Source: Henckelia pumila
Taxonomy: Eukaryota > Streptophyta > Magnoliopsida > Lamiales > Gesneriaceae
Direction of reading: 5' to 3'
NCBI RefSeq assembly: GCF_033568475.1
Contig: NC_133122.1
Span: forward strand, 142,483,402-142,547,401
DNA length: 64,000 nt
The position numbers and the translations under genes were made by a program. Shown here piece by piece: positions 48,125-61,442 of the stretch (position 1 is its first letter; each line of letters opens with the position of its first letter). Below the pieces are notes generated by a model. That model did no database searches and was not told the origin of the DNA. It saw only the letters and a program-made list of their open reading frames with translations.

Positions 48125-51100
48125 AAGATATTTCATCCTCGAACAATATTAAGTATTGAATGCAGTAAAATACTGAATAAGCATCTTTTATTCAAACTGA
48201 TTCATTTTACAAGTTACAATATGAAAATACGACAATTCAAAATAACTCTGGATAATCTGTACGCATACAACTCTCAAGTTCCCAAGTAGTCTCCTCAGTG
48301 CCTCGGTGCTGCCACTGAACTAGAACAAGAGGAATAGTTTTTTTGCGTAACACCTTATCCTTATGACCTATGATACGCAAAGGTCTCTCCACGTAGGTCA
48401 AATTCGAGTCCAATTGTACTTCAGACGGCTGTAAGATATTAGACTCATCTGCCACATATCGTCGCAACAGTGAAACAAGGAACACGTCGTGGATACTTGA
48501 CAAATACGGCGGTAACGCCAACCTGTAAGCCAGATCTCCAACACTTTCCAGAATCTTGAATGGACCAATATACCTAGGAGATAGCTTACCCTTGAAACCA
48601 AATCTCAAAATCCTGCGAAATGGCGAGACTTTTAAGAATACTTTCTCACCCACCTCAAACTACAAAGGTCTGCGCTTAACATTTGCATAGCTAGCCTGTC
48701 GATCCTGCGCAACCTTAATTCTCTTCTTGATCTGTCCAACAATATCAATATCCTGCTGGACTAACTCTGGTCCCTCAACTTGTCGCTCCCCCACTTCTTC
48801 CCAGAACAGTGGAGTACGACATCGTCGCCCGTACAAAGCTTCAAACGGAGACATCCCAATACTGCGATGGTAACTGTTGTTGTACGCGAACTCAATCAAT
48901 GGCAACTGATCTTGCCATGCTGGACCAAAATCCATAGAACATGCTCGCAACATGTCTTCAAGAGTACGGATCGTGCGCTCTGACTGTCCGTCAGTCTCTG
49001 GGTGATTTGCTGTACTCAAGCTAAGAGTAGTACCCATAACGAGCTGAAGACTCCCCCAAAACCTGGAAGTAAACCTGGGGTCTCGATCACTGACAATGCT
49101 CACAGGCACTCCGTGCAATCGAATAATCTCCTGGATGTACAATCGTGCTATCCTGTCAAAACTGTAGTCCCGATTATAAGGAATGAAATGTGCTGAATTG
49201 GTGAGTCGGTCCACCACAACCCAGATAGCATCACAATTTCTCGAGCTCACCGGTAAATGGGTCACGAAGTCCATCGTGATCAACTCCCATTTCCACTCAA
49301 GAATAGGTAAACTGTGAAGCAACCCTCCAGGTCGGTGCTCTGCCTTGACCTGCTGACACACCAAACATCTAGAAACATATTGATACACACTCATTTTCAT
49401 TCCTTTCCACCAGAACCTAGTACGCAAATCCTTGTACATCTTGTTGCTCCCCGAATGAATACTCAACTTAGAATGATGAGCCTGGGATAAAATCTCCTCC
49501 CTCAGAGTATCATCCTCCGGAACAACAATACGACCAGATAAACAAAGAAAACAATCTGAATGATAGTGGAATCCAGACGAACTATCATCCTTGGCTAAAC
49601 GAGCCAAACGCTGGGTCTTCGGATCAGCCATCTGAGCGTCTCGAATCTGAGAGTACAAAGCAGGCTCAGATAAGATAGCAAACATCTGGATACTCTGCAT
49701 ACCTTTTTTATGCTTGAAGGTATATCCTGAAGAACAACAATCTTCAATTGCACTTGCCACAGAACAAGTCTGTAGTGCAGACACTCGCACCTTGCGACTT
49801 AAAGCATCAGCAGTGAGATTAGCAGCTCCTGGATGGTACTTAATTTCACAGTCATAATCTTTAAGAAAATCCATCCAACATCTCTGTCTCATGTTCAATT
49901 CTGCCTGAGTAAACAAATACTTGAGACTTTTGTGGTCTGTGAAGATCTCAAATCTTTCTCCATAAAGATAATGACGTCAGATCTTCAACGCAAATACAAT
50001 AGCTGCTAACTCAAGATCATGCACTGGGTAGTTATTTTCATGAACTTTTAATTGTCTAGAGGCGTATGCAATCACATACCCATTTTGAGTCAGGACACAT
50101 CCCAGTCCCTGAAGAGAAGCATCCGTGTACACTACATACCCTCCAGACCCAGACGATAAAGCCAACATAGGCGCAGAAGTCAACCGTCTACGAAGTTCAC
50201 AAAAATTTTCTTCACATTCTAAGGACCACTCAAAATTTACGCCCTTTCGAGTAAGTTGTGTGAAAGGTCGAGCTAGCTGCGAGAAATTTGTGATAAAACG
50301 ACGATAATATCCTGCTAGACCCAGAAAACTACGGATCTCAGCTACCGTCGTCGGACGTGACCAATTCATTACAACCTCAATCTTGCTCGGATCTACAGAC
50401 ACTCCATCCTTGGATATAATGTGGCCAAGAAATACCACCCGATCCTGCCAAAATTCGCACTTACTCAATTTGGCGTACAACTGTCTATCCCTTAGAGTCT
50501 GCAACACCAGTCTCAGATGATATGCGTGCTCATTCACATCATGTGAATACACCAATATATCATCAATAAATACAACGACGAACTTGTCCAAAAATTCTCG
50601 GAATACTCGATTCATCAGATCCATGAATACAGCCGGTGCATTAGTCAACTCAAATGACATTACTAAGAACTCATAATGTCCGTACCTGGTTCTAAATGAT
50701 GTCTTGGCTATATCTTGATCTCAGACTCTCATCTGATAATATCCAGATCTCAAATCAATCTTCGAGTAAATCGAAGTACCCTGCAATTGATCAAACAGAT
50801 CATCTATACGAGGCAAAGGATACTTATTCTTGATTGTTACTCTATTCAACTGGCGATAGTCAATGCACAGACGCATAGACCCATCCTTTTTCTTCATGAA
50901 CAGAAAAGGTGCTCCCCAAGAAGAAACATTAGGACGAATGTAACCCTTGTACAACAGATCCTGAAGCTGCTGCTTCAACTCACGCATCTCTGACGGAGCA
51001 GACGATACGGTGCTCGATAAATAGGCGAATTCCCTGGCATCAGTTCTATGCCAAACTCAACTTCGCGCACTGGAGGAAATCCTGGAATCTCATCTGGAAA

Positions 51101-52719
51101 TACATCTGGAAATTCATTCACAATAGGAGTAGCTTCTATACCAATACTTTCGGCGAATGTATCAACTGCATAGATGAGGTAGCCTTCCGTGCCAGATTCC
51201 AAAGTTCGACAAGCTTTCAAAGCTGATACCAATGGCATCTGAGGTCGCGCTCCCTCACCGTAAAAGAACCAGCTATCATCGCCAATCGGATGAAATTTCA
51301 CCAATCTCTGGTAACAATCCACTGAAGCTCGGTATGTAGTTAACACATCAATTCCCAAAATGCAATCAAAATCCTCCATTGCTAATATCATGAGATTCAC
51401 CATCAAGACATTCCCTTCGAACTCTAAAGGGCAACCCATCACTAGACGCTTAGCTGACGCAGACTGACCCGTCGGGGTAGAAACAATAACCACTGTGTCT
51501 AGTGAAATATATGGCAACTTATATCTCTTAACAAAATGTGCAGATATGAAAGAATGAGATGCACCAGTGTCAATGAGTGAAAAAGCAGGTATATCAAATA
51601 ACAAGAACGTACCCGCTATAACTTTCTCATTCTCATCCACTGCCTGATCATGCCTCAAGGAGAACACTTGGCTGGAAGTACGCGGTTTCAAATTAGAACC
51701 CCCTGTCGACTGTCCCTGTGGCCTCTGCTGCACTAAAGCCTGATAACCAGAACCTGAGCCAGAACCAGCTTCCCCGGCCTGTGGACAATCCTTCTTCAGG
51801 TGGCCAATCTCTCCGCATCGAAAGCACGCCCCTGAAACCTTCCGGCACCTGTTGGCAGGATGATTCCCACCACAATGCTTACAAGGACCTTGATTCTTTC
51901 TTCCGAAACGCATCACATCTCTGGATCCTGAGGAAGAAGAAGTAGAACCAGACTTCTTGAACGACTGAGCACGGGGACCCAAAGAACTCGCGGGTCTAGA
52001 TGAGTAGAAGGATCTGTTACGGCGGATGTTGTCCTCTGCCTGGTGACATCGACTCACTAATACCTCGTAAGTCATGTCATCTCCCACAACAACTCAGTCA
52101 TGAATCTCCGGATTAAGGCCCTGAAGGAACAGATTATACTTTGCCTCCGAGCTATCGGAAATCTGGGGGCAATAAGGCAGCAACTCAAAGAACTTCAATT
52201 GGTACTCTTCGATCGACATTGATCCCTGACGCAAACCCAGCAACTCGCTTGCCTTCGCCTGTCGGAGAGCAGGAGAAAAATATAGCTTATGAAAAGCCGT
52301 GCGGAACTCATCCCAGGTAGCAACTCCTTGGGCTGCAATAAAAGGCGCAGAAGTAGAATCCCACCACTTCCGAGCTCGTCCTTTGACCAGGAAATCAAGA
52401 GTCTCCATCCGCTGCTCCTCATTGCATCGGAACTCCCGAAAACAAACTTCCATACGTCGTATCCAGTTTCCCGCATCCTCCGGTGACTCTCCTCCGACCA
52501 AGGGTTTTGGACCCATCTGCATAAACCTATGCATGCTGAAACGCCTACGATCATCATGGCGATGGTGATGACGGCCCCGACGATGTTCTCGATCGTCCTG
52601 ATCACCCCAGCGTCCACCTATGCTACCGTGACTACTCTCGTCACCATGACCCGTCATCTACATGATGATCAAAGGTTAAACCCAATTCCAACAATCTAAA
52701 TCCCAAGATTACTATGCAT

Positions 52720-52731
52720 GCTCTGATACCA
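52720..52731 (-). other. Primer-binding site (initiator tRNA-Met) of the Gypsy element
   Basis: The minus strand reads TGGTATCAGAGC four bases inside the 5' LTR, the standard complement of the 3' end of plant initiator tRNA-Met. Confidence 0.88.
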
Positions 52732-52735
52732 TAAA

Positions 52736-54144
52736 TGTAGTGACCCGCACCGTGATCACCTACTAATCAGAAGCTTAAACATGCATTTAACTTAATTAAA
52801 TAAATCAAAAATTAAACAGCAGAAAACTTAAACTACAATAAAATATTGTTTACAACCATATCGAATAAACCAGCGTATTAACCCAAAAACATCAGAAAAC
52901 AAAAGCCTAGACAATAACCCTGCTGGTCCTCCATCGCCTAAGCTCTCCTGGAACCACCCGCATCGTCCAACCGCAGATCTGCCCCATGGAATAGGGTGTC
53001 CAGATACAACAAAGTACGGGACGTGAGCATGATAAGCTCAGTACAAGAGTATGAGTATATGGTATTATGTGTGCATGTATGCAAGTGTACAGGGTACCAA
53101 GACTCTCAGGTCAAGAAACTAGCTCATAGATTGGGCTCAGGGTATATAGCACACTGCGCCGTCGCATCAGGAGGTGGCTCATATACCTAGTGGATAATGG
53201 TGACTTGATACTAGTACAAGTGTCCAACCATAAAGGTGACCTAACACAAGACTTACGTATCCAACCATCCACACAAACTTGTAGGGTGAGCGCCCTACTA
53301 TAGGATACCTCTAAGATAAAGGCTCAATATGCTCATGTATGCAACATACAGTCATGACATGCTGTATATGAAGACATATAAAACATGCAATCACATAATC
53401 CATGCAAACACATAATACATGCATACTCAATCTGGATATCTCGAATAATACTTCTGTACCTCATAAACTATTCAAGCTAGACCAGCACTATGTCCAAGCC
53501 TATAATCCGCACTACAATGCAAAGTACTCATGCATTATAATCTTATTCTAAAAGCCTTAACTACGCTATAATATACTTCCTATTTACTATAAGGAGCCAG
53601 AGTTATACCTGCGTCCGTCGTCAGCCTGCTGATGACGACTGCCCCAGAACTTGGGCACCGCTCCGCCGCAACCCCGGAGCGCCTGGCCAACCTCCGGACC
53701 AAACCTAGGAAGGCTGGAAACACCCAAAAACCCCTAGAATACACTAAAGATCGAGAGAGAAGTTGGAAATTGGTGTGAAAATTCTGAATTTCGGAGGGCC
53801 TATTTATAGGCGGAGTTCGGACGGTCCGAACTGCCACTTGTCCAAGCCGTTTAGACACCTGGACCCTGCGGAGTTCGGACGGTCCGAACTCGGGTTCGGA
53901 CGACCCGAAGTGGTTCGGAGGGCCCAAAGTGGTCCGTGTGCTCCGAACTGTTTTGGTCCTTCCGAAGTCATTTTTGGACCCCCGGGACCTACCGACCATT
54001 TTCGGACGTTCCGGATATGATTTTCCACTTATTTTTACCAAATAAGGACTCCTTAAACATGTTTTGACACTTTTAAAAAAAATATATCATTTTCTAACAT
54101 GTTTAAAATCACTTAATCTTGTAAAATGGAACCGGGCTACTACA
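52736..54144 (-). repeat. 5' LTR of the Gypsy element
   Basis: A 1409-bp partner of 46701-48110, followed by the CGACA duplication at 54145-54149. In its own direction it holds palindromes TTCGGACGGTCCGAA (53874 and 53816) just upstream of a TATA-like CTATAAATA near 53800. Confidence 0.95.
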
Positions 54145-54215
54145 CGACAGCTCCACATCAGCATCATGCATGTTAGAAAAAGGGCTAAACTTACACAAAA
54201 AAAAAGAAAAAAGAA

Positions 54216-54770
54216 GAGACATAGTAAAAGAATTACCATGATGATTTATACAAAAATGTTAGGAAATCTCGAAAATTATCGAAAAAACACTCAATATATT
54301 TTATTTGATATGATTAATGGTCTTTACTCTTTACATCAAAATTATGCCCGTATTATAGAACAAATTTACATACATTAATAAAAAAAGGGAAATATTTACC
54401 AAAATGAACGAAAAAAGAAAAAAAAGAAGAAGAAGCAATTAACATAATGAAATTCCGAGTTTCATAGTTCGATTTATTGACCAAAAAAAAACCAAATATA
54501 GGGAAAACACGAATTTTAAACCTAAATTAAAATTTTTTTAATGACGTGAAAACGCACGTCAATGACCTAAGAAAATCATGGTCATGACGGCGGATCAGGA
54601 GTCTGGTTGTTGACCCGTTTACAATTAAAGTAACCCTATATTCTCGTCCAAGAGTCTTACCATCGCCCAAAATCTACTAATTCCAGTGATTTCATATATT
54701 CTTGGATGATCGCAACATACCAAAAAGATATCTCACACCGTACCAAAGGCTTAGAGAAACAAAATAAAAA
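54216..54770. other. AT-rich intergenic DNA
   Basis: No gene is supported. The 104-aa frame is a lysine-rich low-complexity stretch without motifs. Confidence 0.5.
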
Positions 54771-54771
54771 A

Positions 54772-55031
54772 GGATAATTGCATATACTATCCCTGTGAAA
54801 TCATGAGATTGCTAAAACCCCCTAAGACTATAAACCCCCGGTGTTTTCAAATTTTGTGCACAAATACCCCTAAAAATACGCAAGGACAAGGAGTTATATG
54901 CTCAAATTTTAAAAACACGGGAGGTATGCACTCAAGATTAAAAAACACAGAGAGCTAGTAGATCATTATTTTTTCATAGATGATTTTTAACAATCTCGTT
55001 ATTTCACAGAGGTAATGTAGGCAATTACCCC
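54772..55031. mobile_element. MULE-like foldback MITE, 260 bp
   Basis: Ends GATAATTGCATATACTATCC and, complemented, GGTAATTGCCTACATTACC, both followed by TCTGTGAAAT or CCTGTGAAAT and GAGATTG. A perfect 9-bp duplication, AATAAAAAA, lies at 54763-54771 and 55032-55040. Confidence 0.82.
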
Positions 55032-55222
55032 AATAAAAAAAGGAAAAAAATGTTATATGTACAACGAGATTGCAAATTTGATTACAAAATACAATTGAAA
55101 TTACAAAATTATCCCTACACTTTATTTGAAAAAAATATATTTCAAAAGTGTATTTAGGATTTTTTTGTGATCCAATTTGTAATCTCATTTGTACCACATT
55201 ATAATTCTAAAAAAACAAGCAA

Positions 55223-55400
55223 TGTTATATATAGATGATTTGTAGTTGATTGATTTGATTGGGATTTTTCTTTCTTTATACTAATCTCTCTACCCTATAA
55301 ATAGAGGTGTTTAGTTTATATATTGTAGACTCTTCTTTCTCTATTACATTTCTCTAGTATTTCATTCTCTTCCTCCTTTCCCCCAACTAAATTTATAACA
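55223..55400 (+). repeat. 5' LTR of the Copia element
   Basis: 178 bp, starting TGTTATATATAGATG and ending AAATTTATAACA. It contains a TATA box in CCCTATAAATAGAGG, followed by CT-rich sequence, so the transcript should start within it. Confidence 0.95.
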
Positions 55401-55439
55401 CGTTATCAGCAAGAGTGCTCTCATCAAGGTAGAGAAAAA

Positions 55440-56200
55440 AAATATTATTATATTTGTATGAATGCTCTCGAAAAAGCACAATATTTAGATCTTATATTGA
55501 TGTTCCTCGAAATCGCATAAATTTTATTTTTTATGTTCATGCTCCTAGTTAATTATTTATGCTCCTGAAGAAGCATATCATTTAATTTTATATTGATGTT
55601 CTTGATGTAACACAACATGTTTCTATATTGATACTTGATGTATCTACGGATATAATATAATGATTTAATCTATCAATATTCCGGAAGAATATTGATACAA
55701 GATATAAAATTGTCAATATTGATAGATTATTTAAGATCTGACAATATTTCTGAATAATATTGACTTGATAGCATGATATATTAATCATCAATATTCCGAA
55801 AGAATATTGATTTGATTTTAACAAAATAGTCAAACTTATGATTTAATATTTAAATCAGAGATTGTTTATATTCTTGAAGAATATTGATTCAAGATTTAAA
55901 ATTGTATCTATATATTTTGTAGATCTATCAATATTTCTTGAATGGATATTGATCCAAGATATAAAGTCTGTCAATATTTATTAAGAATCAAAACTTTTGA
56001 GATTTGCCAAAATTCTAGAGGAATTTTGATATTTGATTTGTCAACGATAGTGATATAAGATCTAATATTCATCAATATTAACAAAGAATATTGATTCGAG
56101 ATCTAACATATATCAATATTCTTGCAGAATTTTGATTAAAGATTCAAGATTTGCCTATTTTCTTGAAGAATATTAATTCAATACGAAATGTATTCTTGTT
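55440..56200. repeat. Array of degenerate AATATT palindromes in the Copia leader
   Basis: The motif TCAATATTC(T/C)(T/G)GAAGAATATTGA recurs about ten times at uneven spacing of roughly 50-70 bp, each separated by AAGATCTAA/AAGATATAA-like words. It has no coding sense that I can see. Confidence 0.6.
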
Positions 56201-59200
56201 TTATTTAAGTTTTCTCATCATATCTTGACATGTATGATTATTATTTGCATTCTTAATTTTATTGATTTAAGAAGTTGCTAATATTTTCTTTATGTAAACA
56301 CAAATATTTGATTGATTAATAACTATGTCAACATGACAAGTTTATACACATTTCCATAGTCTACATGATACTATGTTTATTTATATTTTCTTTGCATAAA
56401 TCGTGATCTATACCTTAGATAAATTTAACTTATTTATTTTTATGGGTATCTCATTATTTAATCTTTTTATATGTTCACATCCTTCATGAAAATAATGATA
56501 TAAGTTATAATATTTTTTTGTGTAAATTATATATGCATTGGTTGTAATTATCTTTGAGCTATAACTTATCTAATTTATTTTTAGATTAATGAAGGAATAT
56601 CACGATGAATGTCTAGCTGATAGTGGTACAACGCACACCATCCTTCAAAGCAAAAAGGTATTTTTTGGAATTAACATTAGCTGAAAATAATGTTATAACA
56701 ATCTCGGGTGCATCAAAAATTATTGAAGGTTATGTGAAGACAAAAGTCATTTTACCAAATGAGACAAGCCTGTATATTGAAAATGCACTCTATGCAAGCA
56801 AATCCAGTATAAATTTTCTTAGCTTTAAAGATATCCGTCGAAATGGATATCATATTGAAACATTAAATGTAAACAATGTTGAATACCTTCGCATTACATC
56901 TATTATATCTGGCCAGAAGCATATAAAAGAAAGATTACGTGCACTTCCCTCATGGATGTATTACACAATAATAAAATCAATTGAAGCAAATACAATCACA
57001 AACAAGAAGTGTGTTGACAATAAAATTTTTTATTATGGCACGACCGACTTGGTCACCCTGGGAGTTCAATGATGCGAAGAATAATAAATAATTCTCGTGG
57101 ACATCCCTTAAAGAACCAGAAGATTCTCTTACATGATGATTTTTCATGTGTGGCTTGTTCACAAGGAAAATTAATTATAAGACCTTCCCCAACAAAGGTT
57201 GATATTGAAATTCCAACCTTCTTGGAAAGAATTCATGGGGATATTTGTGGGCCTATACACCCACCATGTGGACCATTTCGATACTTCATAGTATTGATTG
57301 ATGCCTCAATTAGGTGGTCACATGTTAGTTTGTTAGCATCTCGAAATATAGCTTTTGCTAGATTACTTGGGCAAATAATTAAATTACGTGCTCAGTTCCC
57401 TGATCACTCAATCAAGGCAATTCGTCTTGATAATGCTGCTGAATTCAAATCACAATCATTTTGATGAATTTTGTATGTCGATCGGGATTTCAGTTGAACA
57501 TTCAGTTGCCCACGTTCATACACAGAATGGTCTTGCAGAATCATTTATTAAACGATTGCAATTGATTGCTAGGCCGCTACTCATGAAAACAAAACTATCT
57601 GCAGCTTGGGGTCATGCTATAATACACGCTGCATCATTGATTCGTGTGAGACCAACTAATCACCACCAATACTCACCTTTGAAACTTCCATATGGTTAAG
57701 AACCTGAAGTTTCTCATTTTCGAGTATTTGGTTGTGCGGTACAAGTCTCTATCCCACCTACACAACGGACCAAAATGGGTCCACAACGTAGACTTGAAAT
57801 TTACGTGGGATATGATTCACCATCTATCATTAGATATTTGGAGCCTTTAACGGGTGATTTATTTACTGCAAGATTTGCAGATTGCCACTTTGATGAAACT
57901 GATTTTCCAACTCTAGGGGGAGCAAAGTTGTATCCTGAGGAACAATGAAAAATTTGTTGGATTGAGAAAACATTATCTCATTATGATCCCCGTAATAATC
58001 AATGCGAGCAAGAAGTTGAAAGAATTATTCATTTGCAAAGAATTGCAAATCAATTACCCGATGCTTTTGTTAATACAAAAAATGTGACAAAATCATATAC
58101 ACAAGTAGAGAATACTCCGGTGAAGATTGATGTCCCTGTAGGACCATGTAATACTTTACCCGCAAACGAATCTAAAATACGCCAGAAGCATGGTCGACCA
58201 ATTGGTTCGAAGGATACGATACCTAGAAAAAGAAAGGTACAAGATAAAGAAGCAGTTACAGCTCCAGAAGAAGCAACTTTACATGATACAACAAGAGAAA
58301 TAAATGAAACAGATGTGAAAAACATGATTCATGAAGAATCACAATCACATGAAAATATCGAGATTTCGACAAATTATTTGATATCTCGTAAAATATGAGA
58401 TCAAAGTAATACAAACATCGATGATGTTTTTACTCTAAACGTAATCCTTGATATTATGCAAGACAATGATGATCCTGAACCACAATCTGTTAAAGATTGC
58501 CAACAAAGAAATGATTGGCCAAGATGGAAGGCGGCTATACAAACTGAATTAGATTCTTTAGAGAAACGTTGAGTGTTTGGGCCCGTATTTCAAACACCTA
58601 AAAATATAATCCCTGTAGGATACAAATGGGTGTTCGTACGAAAAATAAATGAAGATGACGAAATTGTAAGATATAAATCCAGACTTGTAGCCCAAGGTTT
58701 CTCTCAGAGACCTGAAATTGACTATGAGGAAACATACTCACCTGCAATGGATGCCACCACTTTTCGATTTTTAATTAGCTTGGCTGTATCAGAAAAATTG
58801 GACATGCGACTTATGGATGCGGTTACTGCATATTTATATGGTTCACTTGATAACGATATATACATGAAAATTTTTAAAGGATTTAAGACATCAGAAGCAA
58901 GTGATACAATCCCTAAGACCATGCTCTCAATAAAACTGCAAAAGTCATTATATGGATTAAAACAATCCGGGCGCATGTGGTACAATCGCCTTAGTGAGTA
59001 TTTATTACAAAAAGGTTACACAAACGATGCTATTTGTCCATGTGTTTTTACGAAAAAAAAACGGATGAAGGTTTTGCAATCGTGGCAGTATATGTGGATG
59101 ATCTAAATCACATAGGAACTCCCGAAGAGCTCACCAAAACTGCCAATTATTTAAAAAGTGAATTTGAGATAAAGGATTTGGGAAAGACAAGATTTTGTCT

Positions 59201-60217
59201 TGGCTTGCAAATTGAACATTTACAAGAAGGAATATTTGTTTATCAATCCTCATACGTAGAAAAAATATTAAAACGATTTTACATGAATAAAGCATATTCA
59301 TTAGCATCACCAATGATCGTTAGATCACTTGACACCAAGAAAGATCATTTTCGTTCACTTGAAGATGGAGAGAATATCATTGGTCCGAAAGTACCATATC
59401 TGAGTGCAATTGGTGCATTATTATATCTTGCAAATTGTACTCGACCAGATATAGCTTTTTCTGTTAACCTTATAGCAAGATATAGTTCTTCTCCAACCCG
59501 AAGACATTGGAGTGGTGTAAAACATATATTTCGTTACCTTCGTGGTACAACTGACATGAAATTATTTTATTCGAAAAAAATCAAATTTCTCTTTAATAGG
59601 ATATGCAGATGCAGACTATCTTTCAGACCCACATAAAGCCAAATCCCAAACGGGTTATGTGTTTACATGAGGGGACACCGCTATTTCATGGAAGTCGACA
59701 AAGCAAACTTTGACAGCGACATCATCAAATCACTCTGAGATCATTGCAATGCATGAAACAAGTCGAAAATGTATATGGTTGAGATCTATAACTCAATATA
59801 TTCAAGAATCATGCGGACTACCAACAACGAAAGATAGCCCGACGACTATTTTTGAAGATAATGCCGCTTGCATTGCACAACTAAGGGAGGGTATATCAAA
59901 GGCGATCGAACGAAACACATTTCACCAAAGTTTTTCTACACGCACGAACTACAACAAAAAGGTAATATTTATGTCCAACAAATCCGTTCAAGTGACAATG
60001 TAGCTAATTTATTCACAAAGGCATTACCGACATCAACATTCAAGAAATTGGTGCAAAAGATAGGGATGCATCAACTAAAAGATATTCGGTGATTGAAATC
60101 AGGGGGAGTATCAATTGTTGTACTCTTTTTCCGTCGTTCAGGTTTTTCCCACTGGGTTTTACTGACAAGGTTTTAACGAGACAACATTGGACTCTTTATC
60201 AATCATCTAAGGTGGAG

Positions 60218-60395
60218 TGTTATATATAGATGATTTGTAGTTGATTGATTTGATTGAGATTTTCCTTTCTTTACACTAATCCTTCTACCCTATAAATAGA
60301 GGTGTTTAGTTCATATATTGTAGACTCTTTTTTCTCTATTACATTTCTCTAGTATTTCATTCTCTTCCTCCTTTCCCCCAACTAAATTTATAACA
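60218..60395 (+). repeat. 3' LTR of the Copia element
   Basis: 178 bp partner of 55223-55400, preceded by the short purine run AAGGTGGAG and followed by the AGCAA duplication. Confidence 0.95.
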
Positions 60396-60400
60396 AGCAA

Positions 60401-61005
60401 CATTTATTTCTTTGTCCGAAATAATACAGCACATGTGCTGGACATTAATTTATGTTTATTAATAGTGGGGGCCGGGGACGAAAACAGGTGAAGAGAGTAA
60501 ACAACATTGGATCATATGTTTCAAGGATTACAACGGCCGTGAGAATGAATGAGTTGATTTGATGGTAAAAATGAGACAACATCAATTTTCGGCCCCATCA
60601 TAGGGAACCAAATGCTTGGTTCGGCAATCAATACAAAAACGGGCGTCGAGTCATCGAAGTGGTTCAAGAAAGCATATCGTGGTACGTCGTGGATTGCAAC
60701 AGTGCACACCCTTGGTATGTCTTGCACAAATACAAAATTTACGTACTTGTGTTTAATTTCTTTGATTTATAAAATTTATTTATCAATTTTATATCAAGTC
60801 GTTCGTTCCCATTAAATTTCACGTCAGAACAATCACAGAGATGGAGATGGTGATCGAACTATGACACTTCGACAACTGATAGTTCAATTTAAAATATTTG
60901 CCTCACATGGTTGTACAAGAACTAAAGTCATTTTGTTCAACCCCGCAAACTGAAGTAGCTATTGCTGGGAGAGGTCTGTGATGTTTCGCATAACCGACGA
61001 CTATA

Positions 61006-61036
<31 letters not shown>

Positions 61037-61440
61037 TGTCCATCTGTCCTATAGGCCGAGGTTATGCAGTGTATGCACGACGTACGTTTTAAAACATTTG
61101 AGCTGGATTAGTATAACAGTTAAAAATTTGTTCTTGGTCTAACAGAAACGAACTACGAAAGTTTAACCAGTTATATAAACCTCAAAGTCTCAACATATTT
61201 CAATTTTCGTGCATGGATTAGTTCTATATGTGGACATACATACAACTTGGCCAGGCTTTAAAAAGCTCCTGCTTCATCGTCAGTGTAATAGCTCCGTAAA
61301 ACGAAAAAAAAATCAACCCCCCACGAAGAGAGAAAACAGAGAGAGATGGAGGGAGTACCCTTGAGGTAAAGAATACAAGTTGTAGCAAGATTCTTTTACT
61401 AGTTGAAAGGTGAGCCTCGGACAAAAAAATATATGTATCT
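60401..61440. other. Intergenic DNA with a poly-C run
   Basis: No gene is supported. The run of C at 61006-61033 is listed separately. The right part is the downstream flank of the DLDG1-like gene. Confidence 0.5.
61006..61033. repeat. Homopolymer of 28 C
   Basis: Twenty-eight uninterrupted C on the plus strand, flanked by GACTATA and AATTGTCC. Long G/C homopolymers are rare in plant DNA; the minus strand could form G-quadruplexes. The true length may differ, since such runs are hard to sequence. Confidence 0.9.
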
Positions 61441-61442
61441 GG

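Larger units (their letters stand above)
46701..54144 (-). mobile_element. Ty3/Gypsy LTR retrotransposon, Tekay/Del chromovirus type, broken
   Basis: A 7.4-kb element with two LTRs of about 1.41 kb (TGTAGT...ACTACA), flanked by a 5-bp duplication CGACA. Read on the minus strand, its parts are in the normal order: gag (about 52.1-52.7 kb), CCHC zinc knuckles (about 51.8 kb), aspartic protease (about 51.5 kb), reverse transcriptase and RNase H (about 49.9-51.0 kb), integrase (about 48.7-49.7 kb) and a C-terminal chromodomain-like tail (about 48.2-48.5 kb). That order and the chromodomain point to the Tekay/Del chromoviruses. The coding region is broken in roughly five places. LTRs differ at about 3.5% over the first 600 bp I compared, mostly transitions; at a commonly used plant rate of 1.3e-8 this is about 1.3 million years. 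Confidence 0.93.
46535..54215. mobile_element. MULE-like foldback MITE interrupted by the Gypsy element
   Basis: The left part, 46535-46700, reads like the first half of the 856-1166 family (TTTTTGGTCTAATATATTTG, then TTTTGTGATTTCGATCTC and GACACTATACA). After the LTR element the sequence resumes at 54145 with CGACAGCTCCACATCAGCA, the centre of the same family, and fades by about 54215. The MITE is thus older than the LTR element. Confidence 0.6.
55223..60395 (+). mobile_element. Ty1/Copia LTR retrotransposon, broken
   Basis: A 5.2-kb element with 178-bp LTRs (TGTTATATATAG...TTATAACA) and a perfect 5-bp duplication, AGCAA, at 55218-55222 and 60396-60400. Parts in Copia order: protease-like (about 56.6 kb), pre-integrase and integrase (about 56.9-57.7 kb), reverse transcriptase (about 58.5-59.5 kb) and RNase H (about 59.5-60.1 kb). 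A gag region was not recognised by eye; the space after the 5' LTR is AT-rich and repetitive. The coding region is broken in roughly five or more places. The LTRs differ at 7 of 178 positions (about 4%), suggesting an age of about 1.5 million years at a rate of 1.3e-8. Lineage within Copia was not determined. Confidence 0.92.
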
